Origin: Mycolicibacter sinensis
Lineage (GTDB): Bacteria > Actinomycetota > Actinomycetes > Mycobacteriales > Mycobacteriaceae
Assembly (NCBI RefSeq): GCF_001667945.1
Contig: NZ_LZJK01000151.1
Span: forward strand, 16,573-80,572
DNA: 64,000 bases
Direction of reading: 5' to 3'
A program made the translations under genes and the position numbers. Shown one piece after another: positions 55,864-63,673 of the stretch. How positions within the stretch are numbered: position 1 is the first letter of the stretch; the number at the start of each line of letters is the position of its first letter. The notes under the pieces are model-generated. The model searched no databases. It had not been told where the DNA came from and saw nothing but the letters and a program-made list of their open reading frames with translations.

Positions 55864-57381
55864 TCAGCCCACTCCGGAGAACTGGTACTCGGCCGGGCGC
55901 AGCTTACGGGTGGAGCGCCAGTACTGCCACGTCATGCCGCTCCACAGCGTCCGGTTGACGCCGTGCTCATCGAGGTACCAGCTGCGGCAGCCGCCGGTAT
56001 TCCACACCGACCCGCCCAGCTGCCGCTGCAGTTCGGCGTTGAAGCGGTCCTGGGCGGCGCGGGTGGGCGCCAGCGCCTGCGCCCCGGCGGCGTCCGCCGC
56101 GGTGATCGCTTCGGCGACGTAGTGGATCTGCGACTCGATCATGAACACCACCGAGGTGTGCCCCAAGCCGGTGTTGGGGCCCAGCAGGAAGAACAGGTTG
56201 GGCATGCCGGCGACCGCGATGCCCCGATGCGCCACTACCCCCTCGCGGTTCCAGCGGTCTACCAGGTCCTCCCCGCCCGGGCCCTTGATGTCGACGTAGG
56301 TGTAGGAGTCGGTGACATGGAAGCCGGTGGCATAGACGATGACGTCGCACGGGTGCTCGACACCGTCGGCGGTGACGATCCCGCTGGCGGTGATCTTGTC
56401 GATGCGCTCGGTGATCAGCTGCGCCTTCGGGTTGGCGACCGCCTGATAGTAGTTGGGCGCGTAGAGGATTCGTTTGCAGCCGGCCCGGTAGCGCGGGGTG
56501 AGTTTGCGGCGCAGCTCCTTGTCGCGGACATTGCGGCGGATGTTCCACCGGCCGACCAGCTCGACTGCCCGCAGCAGGCTCGGCCTCCTGGTCATGGCGA
56601 AGCCGAGACCTTCCAGCGCCCAGTAGATCGTCGTGCGCACGCCGCGACGCAGGCCCGGAACGGTCGAGAAGGCGGTCAGCAGTGCCTTCGGGAACGGGCT
56701 GTTCGGCCGCGGCACCACCCACGGCGGAGTGCGTTGATACAGCTGCACCTGGGCCACCTTCGCGTCATCGCGAACCAGCTCGGGCACGATCTGGATCGCG
56801 CTGGCGCCGGTGCCGATCACCGCGACTCGCTTGCCGGTCAGGTCGACGTTGTGATCCCACTGCGCGGAATGGAAAGCCGCCCCGGCAAATTCGTCCATGC
56901 CCTCGATGTCGGGCACGCGCGGGATGTGCAACGCCCCGGCACCGGAGATCAAGAACTGGGCGATGTACTCCTGCCCGGTCGTGGTGAACACATGCCAGCG
57001 GAACTCGGTGTCGTCCCAGTGCGCGCGGTCGACGCGCGACCCGAACCGGATGCGGCGGCGCAACCCGTATTTGTCGGTGACCCCCTTGAGGTAGTCCAGG
57101 ATCTCCGGCTGCGGTGAGAACAGTTTGCTCCAGGTGGCCTTCGGCTCGAAGGAGAAGGAGTACAGGTGCGACGGGACGTCGCAGGCGCAGCCGGGGTAGG
57201 TGTTGTCGCGCCAGGTTCCGCCGATGTCGTCGGCCTTCTCCAGGATCAGGAAGTCGACGCCGCGGCGTTGCAGTTCGATGCCCATACCGAGCCCGGAGAA
57301 CCCGGTTCCGATGATGAGCGCCCGGGTCTGTACGGGTGCGCGCTGGCCGGCTTCTTCGGCGGTCTCGTCGGTAAGCGTCAT
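55864..57381 (-). CDS. Flavin-containing Baeyer-Villiger-type monooxygenase
   Basis: A 505-residue class B flavoprotein monooxygenase. It has the FAD Rossmann motif GTGFSGLG (25-32), the Baeyer-Villiger fingerprint FAGAAFHSAQW (165-175; F-x-G-x3-H-x3-W), and the NADPH motif GTGASA (190-195). The ATG motif (YATGFHV) near the middle is also typical. Such enzymes insert oxygen into ketones or oxidise heteroatoms, and mycobacterial relatives can activate thiocarbamide prodrugs. Counterpart of Rv3049c. Confidence 0.92.
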   Translation of the reverse strand: MTLTDETAEEAGQRAPVQTRALIIGTGFSGLGMGIELQRRGVDFLILEKADDIGGTWRDNTYPGCACDVPSHLYSFSFEPKATWSKLFSPQPEILDYLKGVTDKYGLRRRIRFGSRVDRAHWDDTEFRWHVFTTTGQEYIAQFLISGAGALHIPRVPDIEGMDEFAGAAFHSAQWDHNVDLTGKRVAVIGTGASAIQIVPELVRDDAKVAQVQLYQRTPPWVVPRPNSPFPKALLTAFSTVPGLRRGVRTTIYWALEGLGFAMTRRPSLLRAVELVGRWNIRRNVRDKELRRKLTPRYRAGCKRILYAPNYYQAVANPKAQLITERIDKITASGIVTADGVEHPCDVIVYATGFHVTDSYTYVDIKGPGGEDLVDRWNREGVVAHRGIAVAGMPNLFFLLGPNTGLGHTSVVFMIESQIHYVAEAITAADAAGAQALAPTRAAQDRFNAELQRQLGGSVWNTGGCRSWYLDEHGVNRTLWSGMTWQYWRSTRKLRPAEYQFSGVG

Positions 57382-57442
57382 GAGGCGTCCTTCCCTTGCG
57401 GGTACTGATGTTCAGTGTGTTTGCCGGACCTGAGTCCGTCAA

Positions 57443-57489
57443 CGTCGTGCCGCCCCCCCCGCAGGGCCGTGCGGGGCGGCGGCACGACG
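57443..57489 (-). terminator. Long GC-rich hairpin after the DUF1254/1214 protein gene
   Basis: CGTCGTGCCGCC (57443-57454) and GGCGGCACGACG (57478-57489) are perfect 12-bp arms; inside them CCCCGC pairs with GCGGGG. The hairpin starts 11 bases beyond the stop at 57501 and lies in the gap before the monooxygenase gene, so it should end transcription of the secreted-protein gene. Confidence 0.7.
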
Positions 57490-57500
57490 GCGACGGCGAC

Positions 57501-59450
57501 TCAGCCCAGCAGGGCGGCCATTACCTGCTGATTCAGGTCGACCAGTGAATCCGTCAGCGGCGAGTACCCACTGAGATCGAAACTGTTGCCGGCGTGCAGG
57601 ATTCCGGTCGCCATGTCGTCGCGCGCATTGAGCAGACCCGCCATGATTCCGGTCGCCGGGTCGGTGAACGCGTCGTCGAACAGTGTTCCCAGCCCCTGCA
57701 GACCGCTGCTCAGCTCGGCCCAGGCCTGCGTCCAGTCGCCGGAGCTGAGATCGCCCTGAACCGCTTGAGCGGTCTCGTCGATGACCGCCTTCATGCTCAA
57801 CGAGGCCAGCAGGATCGGCAATTCCACGTCTTTGATCGCCAGTGGCAGATTGCCGATGAACGCCGCCAGGCTTCCGGCCGGATTGGTCAGGAACTCCGAT
57901 GCGACGGCGTCGAGGTTGGGCATCAGGGACGGGTCGGTCATCCGGTCCAGCACCGTCGGTACGTCGGTCTGGCCCCCGAAGATCTGCTCGAACGCCTCTG
58001 GGCCCATCGCGGCCTTGAACTGGTTGTACACCAGGTTCCAGCCCAGCCAGTCGATGTTGTGGTCCTGGTCTTGGGTGTAGCCGTAGTCGAAGAGGCGCTC
58101 CTGCAGCAGGGCGGCCCGTTCCTCGGCCGTGACCAGCGGGGTGTCCGAGGGCAGATAGTCCTTGACGTCGGCGATGTTGACGACCTGGGTCTGCACGTCC
58201 GGGTTGGTCACATCTCCGGTCACGTTCTGCCAGCGCAACCCGACGATGCCGTCGGTCAGCGAGGAATTGTCGACCCAGTTCGCCACGCCGGGGTCCTTGC
58301 TGCTGACCACGTAATAGGTGTAGCCGTCGGAATCCTGGAAGATCTGGGTGTTGTTGAGGCCGCCCTGCGCGGTCACATAGGGAACGTTCTGGCCCCAGTC
58401 GTTGTAGAGCTGCAGGCCGAAGTACCCGGCCTCCAGGTTGGGCGCCTTGATGATCAGCGCCTGATCCGGGCCGAGCTCGAAGTGCCCCATGCTGCTGATC
58501 TGGCCCGGCGTCGATATCCCCTCTACCGCGCCGCTGGTCGCCGAGATGTCGGTCATGGTGTTGTCCGGCAACGAGTCCGGAATCTCCATCTGCGAGTAGT
58601 ACGTACCCGAGGCGTTCACCAAGGGCATGATCGCGGCAAGCTGGCCGAGCATCGTGATCATCTGGTCATGCGACAACTCCGGAAGACTCGATGCTGCCGT
58701 GGCACCGTCTTGATGAATGGTGATGTAGTCGTGCGGCAGACCGCCGTCGCCCATGATGTTGCGAATCATCACCGTTCCCACCCCGGAGATGTCGACCCAG
58801 TTCCCGTCGTGGGGTGTGGCACTGAGGATGATCGTGTAGGTGCCGTCGGCGTTGGGGGTGGCGTCGGCCAAGTCCAGGCTCGACACCGGGGTGAAGTCGA
58901 CCGTCACGCCGTTGCCGGCGTTGGCGGTGAAGGACAGATCCTGGGTGCCCGCACCGGGGTTGACCGTGACCGTGTAGGTCGCGGTGGGGTCGACCGCGAT
59001 GGGCCCGTACTGGTCGTCGGGGTTCGGCAGGATCAGCGGCGATTGCGGCTCGGCGACGTTCGCCGACCACGGGAACGGGACCCAGGTGATGCTGTCACTG
59101 CTGGTGTTCAGCTTGTTCAGCCCGAGCAGCAGCGTGGTGATCGCCAGGTTCTGGGTGTAGCCCTGCAGCGACGACAAATCGGACGGAACGATGAACGGGT
59201 AGTCGCTGTTGGTGTCGATGATCTTTTGCTGCGCGTCGAGCAGTTGGTCGATCACCGATTGCATGGCTCCGGCCGGCGCCACTTCGGCGACCGCGTGCGG
59301 GGTGGCCAACGCCATCGCCAGTGCCCCGGCCGCCAGCCCTGGTGCCGTGGCGGCCACGACGCGCAGCCGCTGCCGTACCCGGCGCCGCTGAACGGCCTTG
59401 CGGTTGGCGCGCTCGACGGCTGCGCGTTGTGTGGATCCGATGCGCGACAT
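57501..59450 (-). CDS. Secreted DUF1254/DUF1214-type protein
   Basis: A 649-residue exported protein. A long basic n-region (about 1-30) precedes a hydrophobic core, LRVVAATAPGLAAGALAMAL, with cleavage near ATPHAVAEV. The mature part contains a DUF1214-like beta-rich region (DISATSGAVEGISTPGQIS, ALIIKAPNLEAGYFGLQLYN), and the C-terminal ~150 residues are helical and specific. The family is widespread in mycobacteria and has no proven enzyme activity. ATG 59450 follows GGAGGA; an in-frame start at 59552 would add 34 residues across the regulatory gap. A CRP-type site lies 31 bp upstream, a PucR regulator is divergent and a strong hairpin follows. Confidence 0.8.
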   Translation of the reverse strand: MSRIGSTQRAAVERANRKAVQRRRVRQRLRVVAATAPGLAAGALAMALATPHAVAEVAPAGAMQSVIDQLLDAQQKIIDTNSDYPFIVPSDLSSLQGYTQNLAITTLLLGLNKLNTSSDSITWVPFPWSANVAEPQSPLILPNPDDQYGPIAVDPTATYTVTVNPGAGTQDLSFTANAGNGVTVDFTPVSSLDLADATPNADGTYTIILSATPHDGNWVDISGVGTVMIRNIMGDGGLPHDYITIHQDGATAASSLPELSHDQMITMLGQLAAIMPLVNASGTYYSQMEIPDSLPDNTMTDISATSGAVEGISTPGQISSMGHFELGPDQALIIKAPNLEAGYFGLQLYNDWGQNVPYVTAQGGLNNTQIFQDSDGYTYYVVSSKDPGVANWVDNSSLTDGIVGLRWQNVTGDVTNPDVQTQVVNIADVKDYLPSDTPLVTAEERAALLQERLFDYGYTQDQDHNIDWLGWNLVYNQFKAAMGPEAFEQIFGGQTDVPTVLDRMTDPSLMPNLDAVASEFLTNPAGSLAAFIGNLPLAIKDVELPILLASLSMKAVIDETAQAVQGDLSSGDWTQAWAELSSGLQGLGTLFDDAFTDPATGIMAGLLNARDDMATGILHAGNSFDLSGYSPLTDSLVDLNQQVMAALLG

Positions 59451-59480
59451 GTGGTCCTCCAGTGTGTGGTCAAGGTGCGC

Positions 59481-59496
59481 TGTGACGGCTGTCACC
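59481..59496. promoter_or_regulatory. CRP-type binding site upstream of the DUF1254/1214 protein gene
   Basis: TGTGA-CGGCTG-TCACC differs from the perfect TGTGA-N6-TCACA palindrome at only the last base. It is 31 bp before the ATG at 59450, nearly the same distance as the CRP-type site before histidine phosphatase copy B, and shares its first eight bases, TGTGACGG. Confidence 0.55.
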
Positions 59497-59570
59497 TGAT
59501 AGCGACCTGATTGTTCGGGGGTCCCGGGTGGAGAGGAAAGAGCATTTATCACCTAATGCGCCCGATTGCC

Positions 59571-59585
59571 GGTGCATATTGCACC
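59571..59585. promoter_or_regulatory. Perfect palindrome in front of the PucR gene
   Basis: GGTGCA-TAT-TGCACC is a perfect 15-bp inverted repeat 20 bp upstream of the PucR ATG, within the divergent gap. It is a good candidate for the regulator's own operator. Confidence 0.55.
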
Positions 59586-59604
59586 ACCGACCTATGCTCT
59601 GGCC

Positions 59605-60837
59605 ATGGACTGGGCACGGCCCTCGGAGCCGGTACGCGAACTGATCCGGCACGGCGCTCAGCTGATGGTCAGCGCTCCCCCGGAATCACTCGACGAACTA
59701 CACGAGGCCACCCTGTCGGGCGTGTACACCCAGGCAATCGCCTCGGACCCGGTCCTCGCCGAAGGCATCCGCCGCAGTAACCGCTCCAACCTGCTGCACT
59801 GGGCGGCCGCCAACGTCAGTCACCCCGGAGAACCGGTACCGGCCAACCTCGCGACGGAGTCATTGCTCATCGTCCGAGACGGTTTCCGCCGCGGCCTCGA
59901 TGAGTCGGCCGTGCTGGACGCCTACCGAGTGGGAACGAATGTGGTGTGGCGATCGTGGATGCAGACCGCGTTCGAATTGACCCGCGACCCCGACGTGCTG
60001 CGCGAACTCCTCGACGTGACGGCCCGCTCGCTGACGTCTTTCATCGATGCGACGATCGCCGGGATCTGCGCGCAGATGCAGATCGAACGCGAGGCGCTGA
60101 CACGGGGGACGCACGCCGAACGGCGAGAGACCGTTGCGCTGATCCTCGACGGCGCGGCCATCACCAGACAGCGTGCCGAAAGCCGGCTCGGTTACCGACT
60201 GCAACAAAGCCACACCGCCGCGGTGATCTGGGCCGATGAGTCCATGGCCAACCTGGCCGATCTCGACGCCGCCGCCGAAGCACTGGGACGCACCGATGAT
60301 GGCCGGCGCGCCTTGTCGGTGCTCGCCAGCGCGGCGACCCGCTGGGTATGGGTGCCCGGCCCGGCAGGCCCCGACCTCGCCGCCGTCGCAACGGCTCTGG
60401 ACGACCTGCCGGGGGTGCACATCGCGGTCGGTGCGACGGCGTCAGGCATCGACGGGTTCCGGCGCAGCCATCTCGACGCCGTCACGGCTCAGCGCATGAT
60501 GGTACGACTGGGCTCAAGCCAGCGCGTCGCGCGATTCACCGACATCGAACTGGTGGCGCTGATCAGTGCCGACCCGGAGTTGGCGGACCGGTTCATCACG
60601 CATACCCTCGGAGATTTGGCATCGGCGGACATCGAACTCCGGGAGACAGTCCTGGCATTCGTGCAGCAGCAGTGCAACGCATCGCGCACCGCAGAGCGCA
60701 TGTTCACCCACCGAAACACGCTGCTGCGCAGGTTAACTCGCGCCAATGAACTGTTGCCGAGGCCCTTGGAGGACAACAGCGTGCACGTCGCGGTGGCCTT
60801 GGAGGCACTGCATTGGCGTGGCGCCCGCCAGCTGTGA
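59605..60837 (+). CDS. PucR/CdaR-family transcriptional regulator
   Basis: A 410-residue regulator. The N-terminal ~160 residues form a helical sensor domain, the middle is a GGDEF-like CdaR domain, and the C-terminus has the PucR HTH (QQCNASRTAERMFTHRNTLL, RRLTRANELLPRPLEDN). Such proteins control catabolic or envelope genes in response to metabolites. ATG 59605 gives MDWARPSEP; an in-frame start at 59566 would run through the palindrome. It is divergent from the DUF1254/1214 secreted-protein gene, a probable target. Confidence 0.87.
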   Translation: MDWARPSEPVRELIRHGAQLMVSAPPESLDELHEATLSGVYTQAIASDPVLAEGIRRSNRSNLLHWAAANVSHPGEPVPANLATESLLIVRDGFRRGLDESAVLDAYRVGTNVVWRSWMQTAFELTRDPDVLRELLDVTARSLTSFIDATIAGICAQMQIEREALTRGTHAERRETVALILDGAAITRQRAESRLGYRLQQSHTAAVIWADESMANLADLDAAAEALGRTDDGRRALSVLASAATRWVWVPGPAGPDLAAVATALDDLPGVHIAVGATASGIDGFRRSHLDAVTAQRMMVRLGSSQRVARFTDIELVALISADPELADRFITHTLGDLASADIELRETVLAFVQQQCNASRTAERMFTHRNTLLRRLTRANELLPRPLEDNSVHVAVALEALHWRGARQL

Positions 60838-60857
60838 GGTGCCCAGCGCAGCGAAAA

Positions 60858-61595
60858 TCAGCCGACCGGCTGGCGCTGCACGGCCTCGTGGATCGGCCGG
60901 TCCGGGTTGATGGTGATGCCCAGTAGTTCGGCGGTGCCGTTGACCACGCCCATGATGATCGTGGTGAAGTAGCTGGCGAACGCCTCGTGGGTGATCCGCC
61001 GCGGGCTGTCCGGGTCCGAGCCCAGCCACCAGTCGGTCGCCGAGGCCGCCGCGCCGAAGGCCGCGAACGCGGCCAGCTCGATCGCGGAGCGGTCCAGCTC
61101 CATCTCGCGCAGCTCGTTGTTGAACATCTCCGCCATTGCCAGGGTGATCTCGCGGCCCTCGTTGAGCGTGCGCATCGTCGACTCCGACCGCTCCGGGAAG
61201 CGCCCCTGGATGAAGAACCGCAGCACGTTGGGATGTTCGTCGACCAAGGCGACGTATTCCTCCACACTGCGCTGGATCACGGTTCGGACCGGGTCGGTCG
61301 CCAGGTCGATCGACGGGAAGATCGCCGCCCACAGCTTGTCGCGCAGCCGCTCCCCGATGGCCTGGAACAGGTCGGATTTATCGGCGAAGTGCCGGTAGAT
61401 CTTGGGCTTGGCGGTACCGGCTTCCTCGGCGATCTGGCGCACACTCAGGTCGGGGCCGAGCCGGTCGATCGCCCGAAAGGCGGCCTCGACGATCTCGCCG
61501 CGGACCTTCTTGCGGTGTTCGCGCCAACGCTCACTGCGCGCATCGACCTTCTGCCCGCCGTTGTCGGCCGGCTTGGGCCTACTGGTTCCGCGCAC
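60858..61595 (-). CDS. TetR/AcrR-family regulator (Rv3050c type)
   Basis: A 245-residue TetR regulator with the N-terminal HTH GPDLSVRQIAEEAGTAKPKI, YRHFADKSDLFQ and a ligand-binding C-domain. It is the counterpart of Rv3050c, located next to the Rv3049c-type monooxygenase in M. tuberculosis; here the PucR/DUF1254/1214 pair has been inserted between them. The GTG at 61595 fits the family start; an in-frame extension to 61697 overlaps the divergent gene's promoter. The target is possibly the divergent reductase. Confidence 0.87.
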   Translation of the reverse strand: MRGTSRPKPADNGGQKVDARSERWREHRKKVRGEIVEAAFRAIDRLGPDLSVRQIAEEAGTAKPKIYRHFADKSDLFQAIGERLRDKLWAAIFPSIDLATDPVRTVIQRSVEEYVALVDEHPNVLRFFIQGRFPERSESTMRTLNEGREITLAMAEMFNNELREMELDRSAIELAAFAAFGAAASATDWWLGSDPDSPRRITHEAFASYFTTIIMGVVNGTAELLGITINPDRPIHEAVQRQPVG

Positions 61596-61714
61596 GTCAA
61601 GCACCTTACCGCGTTGCCGGGGCTGACCTGGGGAGACCGCGCGGTGACCTGGTCCGTTAGCATCGGTAGACAGTTCCCGTGGCGCACAAACGCGCATATT
61701 TGAGACGAGATGTA

Positions 61715-62896
61715 GTGACCCAACGATTCGACCTGGCCATCGTCGGCGGCGGCCCGGCGGGATCGGCAGCGGCCTGGCAGGCCCGTCAGGCCGGCGCGAA
61801 CGTCGTCGTCCTGGACAAGGCCGACTTCCCGCGCGACAAGCCCTGCGGCGACGGGCTGACCGCCCGCGCCGTCAGCTATCTGCAGAAGATGGGGCTGGCC
61901 GAAGAGGTCGACAAATTCCACCAGGTCAACCGGGTGAAGGTGTTCAGCCCCAGTGAGTGGGAGCTGTCGTTTCCGCGCCGCCCGGGGATGCCCGATCATG
62001 GCTACGTAGCCCGCCGGCCCGAGCTGGACACCCTGCTGCTCAAGCACGCCGAATCGGCCGGGGCGCAGGTCCGCCAGTCCGCCGAGGCCGCCGCACCGCT
62101 ACTCGACGACGCCGGCCGGGTCACCGGGGTTGTGCTCAAAAGCGGCGAGAAGGTGCGGGCCGACGCGGTGATCGCCGCCGACGGCGCCTACTCGCCGATC
62201 AAGCGGGCGCTCAAGCTCGACTCGGCCTACAACGGCTATTCGGCGATCGCGATCCGCGCCGAGATGCCCGCGGCGCGTCCCGATGTCGATTCCCTCGACA
62301 TCTATCTGAAGCTGGCGTTTCACGGCGACCAGCTCCCCGGCTACGGCTGGGTGTTCCCGTTGGGCGGCGGACGGGTCAACGTCGGTCTGGGCTACGTCAA
62401 CAGCTACAAGAACTGGCAGGCGATCAACGCCACGCAGTTCCTCGGCGAGTTCCTGGAGACGCTGCCGGCCGAGTGGGAGTTGCCGTCGATCACCGAGCTG
62501 AAGGAATCCAAGACGGTGCGGGCCTGGCGGTTGCCGATGGGCTTCACCGCGTGGCCGCCGTGGCGCCCGGGTGTGCTGTTCGCCGGCGATTCCCTGGGTG
62601 CGGGCAAGCCCGCCTCCGGGGCGGGCATCTCCAAGGCGCTGGAATCGGGGTTGGCCGCCGGTGAGTGCGCCGTCGCGGCGTTGACCAACGGTGGCCCCGA
62701 CGACTTCAGCAACTACGCGCAGCGGATGGAGGCCGCCTGGGGCCGGGAGTATCGGCGCGGCCGGGTGTTTCACAAGCTCGCGGGCATTCCAGCGATCGCC
62801 AACACCGGGATCAAGCTCATCGACAACGGCTGGGTCCGCGACAAGATGCTGCGGCGGATGTACGCCGGGCAGCAGGGGCCGGCGCACCGGTACTGA
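61715..62896 (+). CDS. Geranylgeranyl-reductase-family FAD oxidoreductase
   Basis: A 393-residue flavoprotein of the GGR/MenJ family, which saturates isoprenoid double bonds. Seen: FAD motif GGGPAG (11-16), ADFPRDKPCGDGLTARAV with the PCGDG loop (43-47), LPGYGWVFPLGGGRVNVGLG, and the FAD-contacting LFAGDSLGAGKPASGAGISK. Likely substrates are menaquinone side chains or other polyprenyl lipids. GTG 61715 is chosen; an in-frame start at 61679 adds 12 basic residues. It is divergent from the TetR gene. Confidence 0.87.
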   Translation: MTQRFDLAIVGGGPAGSAAAWQARQAGANVVVLDKADFPRDKPCGDGLTARAVSYLQKMGLAEEVDKFHQVNRVKVFSPSEWELSFPRRPGMPDHGYVARRPELDTLLLKHAESAGAQVRQSAEAAAPLLDDAGRVTGVVLKSGEKVRADAVIAADGAYSPIKRALKLDSAYNGYSAIAIRAEMPAARPDVDSLDIYLKLAFHGDQLPGYGWVFPLGGGRVNVGLGYVNSYKNWQAINATQFLGEFLETLPAEWELPSITELKESKTVRAWRLPMGFTAWPPWRPGVLFAGDSLGAGKPASGAGISKALESGLAAGECAVAALTNGGPDDFSNYAQRMEAAWGREYRRGRVFHKLAGIPAIANTGIKLIDNGWVRDKMLRRMYAGQQGPAHRY

Positions 62897-62994
62897 GTGG
62901 CCAACGGATCGCCCGCGCCTAAGCGCGAGTGTGCCGTTTCGTACGCGACTCGCCGACGATGGCGCCTAAAACGCACAGTCGACGCCTAGTTGAC

Positions 62995-63645
62995 TCAGCG
63001 CCGACCGCGCCGGCCCGGGCCCGGCTTCCTTGCGACCTTGCCCGCCGCGGCCCGGGCAGCCTGTTTTGCCAAAGTCTTCTCCCGCGCAGTGCGTTTCGGC
63101 ACCGGCTGCGCCTGCCCCCGCGAGGATCCCGGTCTGCGGCCACGCACGATGCCGATGAACTCCTCGATCAGGACCGACTGCGACCCGTGCCGGAAGGCGA
63201 GTGCCACCGGGCAGGCGGGCGCGTCGGTGATCGGCCGGTAGGTCAGGTCTTTGCGGTGATACAGCCGGGCCAGCGACTGCGGAACGATGAGCACCCCCAT
63301 CCCCGCGGCGACGAGTTCTATTGCGTCCTTGGTGGTCTCGGGCCGGTAATCGACCGGGGCGCCGGGGGCACCGGCCCAGGCGAGTACGTCGTCGAGTGGG
63401 AGCAGTATCGGCTCGCCGTCGAGGTCCGCGGCGGTGATCTCGTCGGCGGCGGCCACCAGGTTCTTCGGATGCGGCCCGTTCTTGCGGAGGTCCCTCAGCC
63501 ACTGCGGCGGGTCGGCCTGCAGGGCGGCGAGCTCGCTGCGGGTGATCGGGCCGGCCTGGAACTCCGCCGGTGTCGCCGGCAGGTACACGTCGAGCTTCTT
63601 CGCCGCCGTGGCGGGTTTCATGGACTGCGCGTTCGGCCGGCTCAT
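62995..63645 (-). pseudogene. Chimeric open frame: DUF5997 N-terminus joined to LysR-type C-terminus
   Basis: The frame starts at ATG 63645 with a recognisable DUF5997 N-terminus (MSRPNAQSMKPATAAKKL, DVYLPATPAEF, QADPPQWLRDLRKNGPHPKN). After KNLVAA at about residue 65 it changes abruptly into a LysR substrate-binding domain (DEITAADLDGEP, DAIELVAAGMGVLIVP) and ends in a Lys/Arg/Gly-rich tail. DUF5997 proteins normally continue after VAA with RLGVS-like sequence, from family recall. The added part is the inverted counterpart of the gene starting at 63674. The 216-residue chimera is in frame by chance; it is either a rearrangement product or an assembly artefact. Confidence 0.7.
63382..63458 (-). 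repeat. Left arm of a 77-bp exact inverted repeat
   Basis: These 77 bases are the exact reverse complement of 63924-64000. Identity stops at 63459, where this copy reads into DUF5997 sequence. The arm probably extends leftward through the LysR C-terminal sequence to around 62995, but its partner lies beyond the window. Confidence 0.9.
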
Positions 63646-63673
63646 GCAAGCAGCGTATCGGTAGCCTGATGCG

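Noticed and set aside
57454..57460. Run of C bases in the gap downstream of the DUF1254/1214 protein gene as a possible phase-variable tract
   Set aside because: It is intergenic and forms part of the terminator stem, so a contingency-locus role is not supported.
57594..59510. 638-codon open frame on the plus strand opposite the DUF1254/1214 secreted-protein gene
   Set aside because: Antisense shadow of a gene with signal peptide, ribosome binding site and terminator; its translation is Val/Arg/Gln-rich without family features.
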